A stretch of 64,000 bases of DNA from Dactylonectria macrodidyma (taxonomy: Eukaryota; Ascomycota; Sordariomycetes; Hypocreales; Nectriaceae), in assembly GCA_020744425.1 (NCBI GenBank), contig JAGMUV010000004.1, positions 3,844,001-3,908,000 of the forward strand. Reading direction: 5' to 3'. Below are positions 56,399 through 64,000 of this stretch, in pieces (within the stretch, counting starts at the first letter, position 1; the number at the start of each line of letters is the position of its first letter). Position numbers and translations under genes: made by a program. The notes beneath the pieces were generated by a model. That model saw nothing but the letters and a program-made list of their open reading frames with translations. It was not told the DNA's origin and made no database searches.

Positions 56399-58198
56399 AT
56401 GGAGGCAACAGGTCTCGCAATCGGTATCCTAGGTCTGTATTCCCTCTGCAAAGAAGGATATAGTTTCTATTCCGATTTCCGGAAAGCTTCGGAAAGCGCA
56501 GCGGCACTCCAGCGACAATTAGCCGTCCAGCAATGTGTGCTTACCTCTTGGGTGCCTATTGGGAAATTGAAAGCGAGGTCTCTGACAATGGAGAGGCCAA
56601 GGCAAATGAAGACTCAGGCAGTCCCAAGAAAATCGAAACGTACTTAAACGACAAACCCTACAAGGCTTAGGGAGTTGCCGTTGCTCTATACAGCCTCGGG
56701 AAGCTCTTCACTACCGACAAATTGCTAGATCACTACGATATCAAGCTCGACCTCTCTTCAAGAGCAGGCACTAGCCACGTACATTAATAACGCACCACCA
56801 CGCTCTCTCGAGTTAGCACTACCGGTCACCTAACACAAGCATATGCTAGACATTGCCCCATATTGATACGACTGATACTATCAATGGCGGTCCGCTGGAA
56901 GGCTCCAAGCGGAGGATTCCAAATTGGAGCAGCCTCCGAGCAGAGGTTGAAGAGGCCGGAAAGCGGCTGGACGGACGATTAACGAAGCTGCGCAAGTCTC
57001 AATGGGCTGCAGCTGATGTGTCCAAATTCAAGACGCTAATCCAAGACATCCGGTCCTGCAATGACGACCTCTGGAGGTAATGTCCCGACGGGGCCGCTGA
57101 GGCTCTCGCCACCAACACGATTGTGACCTATCTCTCGAAGCACCTCGCACAGCAGCGCCACTACGACACTCAAGAAATCCCGGAAATATCTCGCGAAGAG
57201 CTTTGGAATGACGAGTTGTCTCCATCTCTCCAAGGGCAGGCGCTACTCCGGCAGGCGGTGGGCCTCAATAACTAAGTGGAAAAGTTCAAAGACCAACCGC
57301 TGACAGCAGACGATAAGGAGGGCCTACTGAACATGACCGAGGGTGACTTGAAGCTGGGGACCGGGGCCAATGCTGGTCTAGCAGTGTTTTTGCCCGCGAG
57401 CCAGACTGCCTTCTTGGAAAGACATTCCTACACGCGGGAGAGTCAAGAAAGTGAGGCCGTGTTAGAGGACATCCTCAAGTTAGGGCACCTTCTTCGCGGC
57501 CAACCTGTCACTGAGGGACTCTTGTCGCTACAGTTATATGGGCTCGTTCAGCTGAAAGGGGAGATAAGATTCATATATAAACTTCCACCGGCCATAGCGG
57601 CACATTGGCGGGGGGGACCTTCCGACGATGTGAGCGTGAGGAGACCAGTACACCTGTCACAGATGCTGTCGCCTTCTCTCGATTCTCGGGATAAGTCATG
57701 GCGTCCACCCCTTGGCCTGCGCTTCGAATTAGCTTGGCAGCTCGTTCGTGCCATCATTTTCCTACATGCCAGCGGCTGGTTGCACAAAAACATTCGACCA
57801 GAGTCTGTCGTCTTCTTTCGGGAGCCTAACGAGAACAGCACGGGGGACAATATTGCAAATGGGGTGGATCTGGATCATCCATTCCTCTTGGGGTACGAAT
57901 ATTCCAGACCTGAGGATACGGCGAATAACGAGACTGTTGACCCGGCCACCACATCTTCGAATATTACCCCCTCCAGCACCGAGAAACCAATCCAACCGCA
58001 ACAAGCCCCTCCTCCAGACTCCCTTCCTCTCCAGGTCCCCAAGCCGGAAAGCCGCACCTCGCAATCTGAAACGAATTCCTCCTCTCCAATACGCGGGGCT
58101 GGTGGCGGATTGTCTCTCAGTGAATGCATATGAGTCTGATGGAGCGTTGAGAGACATGTATGCAAGGCTTTCGGTGGGACTGGCGCAGTGTCACGCAT
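56399..58198 (+). pseudogene. HeLo-domain/pseudokinase gene, inactivated
   Basis: Remains of a fungal HeLo-like protein with a C-terminal protein-kinase-like domain, a group linked to programmed cell death and non-self recognition. The start MEATGLAIGILGLYSLCKEGY is typical of HeLo proteins. The frame is lost at the G-run 56550-56552, where one base appears missing, and changes again at least twice before 56853. Nonsense codons interrupt the aligned frames, among them TAG at 56668 and TAA at 57078 and 57273. After 57276 a 285-codon open stretch carries the kinase-like part. Its catalytic-loop equivalent reads HKNIRPESVVFF, without the usual HRD Asp, so this domain was probably non-catalytic even before decay. 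The C-terminal end shifts frame again near 58080. No functional product is expected. Confidence 0.82.
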
Positions 58199-58200
58199 AA

Positions 58201-59053
58201 GAGAGGAGTGTTCGTATGACGGTCGGGTCTAGCCTAGATTATAGGTAGGCCCGAGGCGGAGGTAATATATAAAAGTAAGTCTTCTACATAACTAAGTGTA
58301 TGAATAGCTAAGAAGCTACTTATATTAAATGTATATTTTTTAATTAACGATATTTTAAGCAAATTGCGATACATTTAAAGAGCTATTAGTTTAAAACTGT
58401 TATCATGTGATACTAGCTTATAGACATGTGGCTCACAGACTTGGGGATTGGACGGTCTCAAAGTAATGATTATTTGCTCTGAGGAAAATCTCTCAGTTGA
58501 TGCTCTAAGCCCTCCCCTAGTCCACCAAGCCAACTCAGCCGCGATGTGACCACTCTCTCCGCAACATCCTCTAACCTTGATTCCCAAAACAGGTAGACGC
58601 GACACTCATAAACTGGTTAAGGTTTCGCCTAGTTTTGGGCCGCGTAAGACGTGCATGCCATGGCTAACCCCGGCATTGAATCGGATCCCGTTAGCTAACC
58701 GCACCCCGGAGATAGGACTCCTCAAATTCCGGAAGGATAGAACCACTTTGCATCATATCTGCGGACTCTGGTAGAAATTGAGAAGTACATGAAGCCTTTG
58801 ACGAGAAGCTTGGACACCCTACTCAGGTTTCGTAAGTGTCTAACTAGGGTATCATCTAAAGGCCGGTTCCGCTGTGCATAAACCCCGAGGTTGAACTCGC
58901 CCTGATTAGAGCGGACAGCAGCTAAGTAGAGATGGATGTAAGAGAGTCCCTTAGGATATAAATGACGGCAGCTATTTCTATTGAATTTGTAGCATTATCA
59001 AACTCACTCGCACACTCTCTCACATACACTCACCATCAACATAACACTCAGAA
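58201..59053. other. AT-rich intergenic region and SDR promoter
   Basis: 58250-58440 is strongly AT-rich, with TA-dense sequence as seen in mutated transposon remnants. No gene is seen in the rest. A TATA element lies at its right end. Confidence 0.55.
58957..58962 (+). promoter_or_regulatory. TATAAA element upstream of the SDR gene
   Basis: GATATAAATG lies about 95 bp upstream of the start codon at 59054, a suitable core promoter distance. Confidence 0.5.
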
Positions 59054-60076
59054 ATGTCACGATACGCCGAAGCTCACGCTGACCCTCAAGGAGCAGGCGA
59101 CGCTCGTCCTACCGCTCTTCAAATCGTCGAGGACGAGAACCTCGTTGGAAAGCTTGGCGGAAAGACTGCCTTCGTAACAGGCGCCAACCAGGGTATCGGC
59201 ATCGAAACAGCCCGCGCCCTCCACGCAACCGGCGCCACCGTCTTCCTCGGGACGAGAGACGTGGCTAAGGGCCAACAGGCGGTCGAGGACATTCGGGCGT
59301 CGGACCCGTCCAACGACGCGCCGTTGCACGTCGTCCAGATCGCCCTGGACTCGCTGGGCTCTGTTCGAGAGGCTGCTACGGCGCTGCTTGCGCAGACGAG
59401 CACGCTGAATCTCTTGATCCTTAACGCGGGCGTCATGTGTACGCCAGAGGGCAGGACGGTGGACGGCTTCGAGACGCAGTTTGGTACTAACCATGCCGGC
59501 CACTTTCTTCTGTTTCAACTGCTCAAACCTGCATTGCTAGCAGCTGCTACGCCATCGTTCGGCTCTCGCGTCATCTCTCTGTCGTCCATCGGCCACCGCG
59601 CCGGTGGGGTGCGCTTCGACGACTTCAACTTCGACAAGGTGGGCTCCTACGACCCGTGGCTCGCGTACGGTCAGTCTAAGACGGCCAACATCTACCTGGC
59701 TAACGAGATCGAGCGCCGCTACGGGGCCGCCCATCTGCACGCGCTCTCGGTGCACCCCGGCTTCATCTTGACGAACCTGGGGCGGTACATGGACCCAGCC
59801 GTTATGGCCGAGGGCACGAAAGACCCGGAAACGCTCAAGAAGCTGAAGAACAAGACCCAGGGTGCCGCAACGACTGTCTACGCGGCGTTGAGCGCGGAGT
59901 GGGAGGGACGGGGCGGCAGGTTCCTCAGCGACTGTGCAGAGGCGCTGGCGGTTCAGCCTGGTGTTAACTATCTTTCGCCGGATCCGGGCTATGCGCCTTG
60001 GGCGTATGATCAGGACAAGGCTGCTAAGCTTTGGGTTGAGTCGAACAAGCTCGTGGGCCTTGAGAGCGATGCTTGA
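59054..60076 (+). CDS. Short-chain dehydrogenase/reductase, retinol dehydrogenase-like, 340 aa
   Basis: NAD(P)-dependent oxidoreductase of the classical SDR family. Single exon. The Rossmann fold starts at residue 38; the glycine motif is TGANQGIG (42-49). NAG (124-126) stabilises the central sheet. The catalytic residues are in SLSS (175-178) and Y205-GQS-K209, with Asn in TNHAGHF (145-151). The order and spacing match WW-domain oxidoreductase/retinol dehydrogenase-like fungal SDRs, which often act on secondary metabolites; the actual substrate is not readable. A 30-residue hydrophilic N-terminal extension precedes the fold. No signal peptide. It stands alone on this stretch, with the HeLo pseudogene on its left and a long gene-free stretch on its right. 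Confidence 0.92.
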   Translation: MSRYAEAHADPQGAGDARPTALQIVEDENLVGKLGGKTAFVTGANQGIGIETARALHATGATVFLGTRDVAKGQQAVEDIRASDPSNDAPLHVVQIALDSLGSVREAATALLAQTSTLNLLILNAGVMCTPEGRTVDGFETQFGTNHAGHFLLFQLLKPALLAAATPSFGSRVISLSSIGHRAGGVRFDDFNFDKVGSYDPWLAYGQSKTANIYLANEIERRYGAAHLHALSVHPGFILTNLGRYMDPAVMAEGTKDPETLKKLKNKTQGAATTVYAALSAEWEGRGGRFLSDCAEALAVQPGVNYLSPDPGYAPWAYDQDKAAKLWVESNKLVGLESDA

Positions 60077-63000
60077 AGTCTGTTGGGCTCTTTGATTTAG
60101 GTTGTGAGGAGGATGCTGTGAAAGGTAGACCGAAATCAGAGTTATGTGTTATGAATATGATAATAACATTATTGCCTGATCTTGAATCGTTGACTCATGT
60201 GGTTTGCAACCAGTCATGAGATGCATGGTTGTTCGCTCGAGCCGATCTGACGCACTTGTGTCTGGATATCTAGGCCGTCAGAGTTCAGAAACATGTAACG
60301 CACAGGGTGAATAAAATTTCAATAGACACGAGAAGACCCATCTTTCGTGTTAGACATGCGTTCTTAATCATTGCTCCTCCCTTTTAATCTTGATATTGCT
60401 TCGATATCCCTATCTGCCATCTCTGAGCCCCATAAGCCCCTCCATGAATATAGTTCTATATGGATAATTTGAGTTGATTGAATACTTCTCGAAGATACGG
60501 ATAACACTGAATGAGCCATCGAGACTGAGGCTTGAAGTAACTACGAGGTGTGTCGAGGCTGGGGCAACTCAGAAGGGCAAAGATAAACGTCTCCAATCGG
60601 TTCGGAATTACTAGGCCAAATACAAGAGCAAGAGGGTTATGAGTGATGGTCATTGGGATCGTAAATATTCACTCATACAGAGACCTAAGCTTAGAAAAAA
60701 TAGGAGACGAAGAAGAGAAAATATGTTTCTGCAAGTCGATTTGGAGTGAAGTAATAGGTCAGGGAAACGGGCTTTTTCAAAACGGTCGTTAGACCGTTGA
60801 CCCAACGGAGGCAACGTGGTGAACGGTGTAAGCATCTAGCCTCTCCGTTTGGCTCCCGTCACCCGGTGCAACTTTATTCCGGCCGTATCAACCTGCAATG
60901 TTCTGGCCTGTGGATGCTATGTACGTATGAAGATTGAGATATTCATGAAAATGAACACCAAATGTCATCTATTTGGCAGTCCGAATTGGGTACAAAATTC
61001 GAGTATTGGAAATTGAGGGGGATGTGACCGCCATGCATGATCTTGATGGCAATGTTGGGATTCTTGGGGCCTCCACATGACGGCATCAACGGAAGGATGA
61101 GCATGTTACCCGATTAGGACGTAATTCTATCGACTGTCTTGGTCGGGTTGAGATGGACAATAATGCATCGTAATATTGAGTGGGCCTAAGCGCGAAAGAT
61201 AGGTTCCCTTGCAGCCCATCTACTCATCGCCGCTCACTATTGCTGATGTGTTGTCGTGTCCATGCATCCGCCGGATCACCGGGAGCGATAACTTGACAGG
61301 TGGGAAGTGGGAAAAGGCTCACCGCGCCACAGTGATAGACAACGAGTTCTGATTGATTGCTCGTGTAGATCATGGATGTGGCCTCCGCGGACCCGGAACG
61401 AACCTATTGGAACTGGGAACTGGTTTCTGGGACGGCAATGCGTGGCGTGGGAATGGTGATGGAAATGGACTGGTCCAAGCTGATCGAGGCCACCTTTTGC
61501 GGAGCGTTCCCGAGCATGGCAGCTGAAACGGAGCGACTGAGCCACAGACCGCGTGGGGGAAAAATAAAAAGTGGCTGTGGCGACGATTTCTTCAGGTCCG
61601 GTGATGAGGCTTGGATGCGTTCGACGCTTTCAGCCACTTTTCATCAGCAAGACAAGGTGACATTTTACCAACACGGGGGTTCGCCTCCTCCGGCGTGCCA
61701 ACACCGACACGCATGTACGGACAGACACGCTCACGTCACCATATGCGCGGTACGTACTCACATCGCCAGCAAACGGAGAAATCTCGCTGTACCTGAGACT
61801 GGGAATGACACTCGGGCTGAGACGGCGAAAAAAACCCACCTCTGCTGGAAGCTAGGGAGATGCGCCTAGGAAGCCCGGCCTTCGGGGCAGGTGGCAGACA
61901 AGGAGGATCGACAGCCAAGCAGCGATCCCTGGGTCCTCTCTCTGTTCTCGTGGCATACCGCCTACAGACAGAACCAGTTTACAGCTTGCCAGCCTCTCAT
62001 TCTCATAGAGATTCTCCCTAGGCGCTGTACGTGTCCAAACAAATGACAAGACAGGACGCTTCCCCCAGCTGAAGCAGTCGTCACACGCACCCAGGCCCGG
62101 GCCACATGGGCTAGAAAGCCCAGATTCAAGGCCCAACCCAGCCCCGTCTCCGTCTGATAGGGCCCTGGCTGCACCACATGTCGCGCCCTCAGTGATCGGA
62201 ATCATCGCCCAGCCGGTCCGCGATGGGGCCCACGGGGCGACTGGATTCAGCCATTGCAGCTGCAGCCGCGGACAGCCTGTAAGGGACTCTGGGGCTGGCC
62301 AGACCCCGGTCGACCTGGGTCCCGAACAAGCTGGGTGTCTGCATGGCTGGCCAAGGACAGGCCTCCCAAACCGACGCCCCGCCACTTGCTCACTTTGCTC
62401 TGGGACTGTCCAGAGAGAGTCCAGAGTCCAAGACGGCGCTATCACTGCACAGGCGCCTGATGGACGCCGACCCGCCCAATCGGCAGTGACTCCATTACCA
62501 GGGAAGGAGGGGGATTTTGGGCTTTTGGAGGGGGAAGGGGGAACTTTGGGTGCTCACAGAGTGTGTGGGTGATGGGTGATGGGTGATGGGTGAGAAAAAT
62601 GGGAGGATGGCACGACCTGGGAGGCAAGGAAGGCAGCCAGCCAAACATGGTGTGAGACGATTTTGACGCCGCATCTGCCCAGAGAGAGGCACACAGACTC
62701 GTTTCGACGGAGGACGCGGGTTCTATTTTCTCCTTTGCTTCGTTGCGCACCTACATCGGGGACAATCTGCATGGGACTGCAGAAACCAGGAATTTGTCCG
62801 AGAGAGCAGTGTCGCACAACGACGTAGACAAACACTAGATCCAGTCCGACGTGATGATGTCGCTCAGAGAGACCCAGCCAAACGGCCTGGACCGTCTGCA
62901 GGTCTCATGTACAGTTGTCATCATCGTGCATCCTCTTCTCCCTTCTCCCCCGCCTCTGTCCCAAGCTTTGGCTCTGCATCGGTAGCATTTTCAGGGCGGA

Positions 63001-64000
63001 CGGCCATTGATTGCATCTGCACCCTGCAATTGCATTCGTACCTGACTGACCCAAACTTGAGTTCTCGTTTCCTTGGCTGAGAAACGCGCGCACTTGGGGC
63101 CAGCGAGACGCCGTAATGGACGGGCGAGGGAGGATGCAGAGTACCCAACTCATCACCGCCCAATGTGATTGAGAATGCCAATCCTTCGTAGTCCTATTCG
63201 TATGTTCGTCCTCTCGCAAACGTACCCCCCTCCTTTCTTCCACCCATTTTGAGGCCCATCGTGATTTCGCTCTGGCTCACTTCATCTCCGTCTTACTCTC
63301 ACTCCGACACGCAGAGACACACCCCCGAGGATCTCCCCTGGACCGCCCTCTGCCACTCCCTTTTTTTTTCCCTCTCGTTGCCGTCTTCACCGACTGATTC
63401 CCGCTCGGTTACGTGACGCCGACACCGCCAGATACAAAGTACATGCACGGGTTCTCGCAGCGAAGAAACTGGAGCTAGTGCCTTACCCACCTGTTGTAGG
63501 GCGATTTGGCATCGTGGCTGCTTTCAGTGGGTCGCCGCCAACCACCCCAGCGCCAAAAGCCCATGGGCCAGCGCCAGCAAAGCCCATCCCATCGCTAGGA
63601 CCTGGGAGGACCCTCCCCTTCCCTTCCCCTCGCCGATTCCCTGGGAGGCCTGTAACGCGGGACGCCTCCGACCCTTTCCAGGTGACCTTCTGGGTGGCCT
63701 CCAGCGGCGGTTGGCACTAAAAAAACCCTTACACGGCTTGTTCTAGGGACCGATTAGCCACCAAAAGCACTCACCACTGGGTCCTTCCGTCTTTCTTCAC
63801 CGGTACACACATAAACCTGGGCTTGTCTCTCCCTACTCCACCCGCCAGTATCCTCTTTCTCCTCCACTTCCTCCACCTCTCCACCAACCTCATCCCATCA
63901 TCCCACGGTGGGCGTGGGCTTCAAAGGCATTTTCCCTTCCGCGAAGGGCCCAACTCAACGGGCTGCCTGCCTTGCCTTGCCTTTACCGCGTCCGCGCTTT
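60077..64000. other. 3.9-kb gene-empty region to the right edge
   Basis: No gene supported. Open frames up to 197 codons overlap on opposite strands around 61850-62570, without recognisable domain. From about 63200 the sequence becomes pyrimidine-rich and promoter- or leader-like, which suggests that a plus-strand gene starts beyond the edge. Confidence 0.5.
62567..62594. repeat. Four tandem copies of GGGTGAT (last copy GGGTGAG)
   Basis: A short 7-bp tandem repeat in the gene-empty region. The unit is not the fungal telomere repeat. Confidence 0.9.

Noticed and set aside
61852..62445. 197-codon minus-strand open frame
   Set aside because: Opposed by overlapping frames on the other strand, with Trp/Cys/Pro-rich composition and no domain or splice context; treated as chance.
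62567..62594. GGGTGAT repeat considered as an internal telomere-like sequence
   Set aside because: The unit differs from the TTAGGG repeat of filamentous ascomycetes and has only four copies.

Overview
The window is nuclear DNA from a filamentous ascomycete, most likely a Sordariomycete. The genes have short introns of about 50-180 bp with GTAAGT-like donors, CTAAC-type branch points and YAG acceptors. Several families are typical of filamentous fungi: a PIR cell-wall protein, a fungal N-terminal domain plus WD40 protein, a HeLo/pseudokinase relic and a SLIP-GC-like GTPase. I cannot name the genus from the sequence alone.

Layout, left to right. 1-3.5 kb: the N-terminal 1,166 codons of a Helitron Rep/helicase protein, open on the minus strand and running off the left edge. 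4.2-4.6 kb: a decayed partial copy of the neighbouring GTPase gene. 4.8-8.8 kb: that GTPase gene, 16 exons. 9.9-14.7 kb: a divergent pair, a sugar transporter and a GH78-type alpha-L-rhamnosidase, which looks like a small rhamnoside-use module. 16-21 kb: a GPI-anchored PIR-like wall protein, a U1-type zinc-finger splicing protein and a dienelactone hydrolase. 22.7-36.3 kb: a TAPT1/EMP65-type ER membrane protein, the karyopherin Kap123, a membrane LysM protein, and a single-exon 1,069-residue protein with a von Willebrand A domain and a RING-IBR-RING tail. 38-44 kb: an arylamine N-acetyltransferase homologue whose catalytic cysteine is glycine, a thioesterase-like protein, and a fungal membrane-anchored protein of unknown role. 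47.9-54.1 kb: the F-box/WD40 protein Cdc4 and a second propeller protein with an NLR-like N-terminus. 54.8-58.2 kb: an island rich in inverted repeats followed by a HeLo-pseudokinase pseudogene. 59-60 kb: a short-chain dehydrogenase. 60-64 kb: no gene seen; probably the upstream region of a gene beyond the right edge.

Housekeeping genes (Kap123, Cdc4, TAPT1 family, zinc-finger splicing protein) sit among accessory material. The two accessory patches, 1-9 kb and 54-59 kb, carry the transposon, the decayed gene copies, the AT-rich stretches and the families linked to fungal non-self recognition or defence. The nonsense codons of the HeLo pseudogene can each be explained by a CpA-to-TpA change, which is consistent with repeat-induced point mutation, though other routes exist.

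Gene models were built by hand. Exon junctions were checked for splice consensus and for a preserved frame, but no transcript or homology search was available. No rRNA, tRNA or CRISPR array was recognised.
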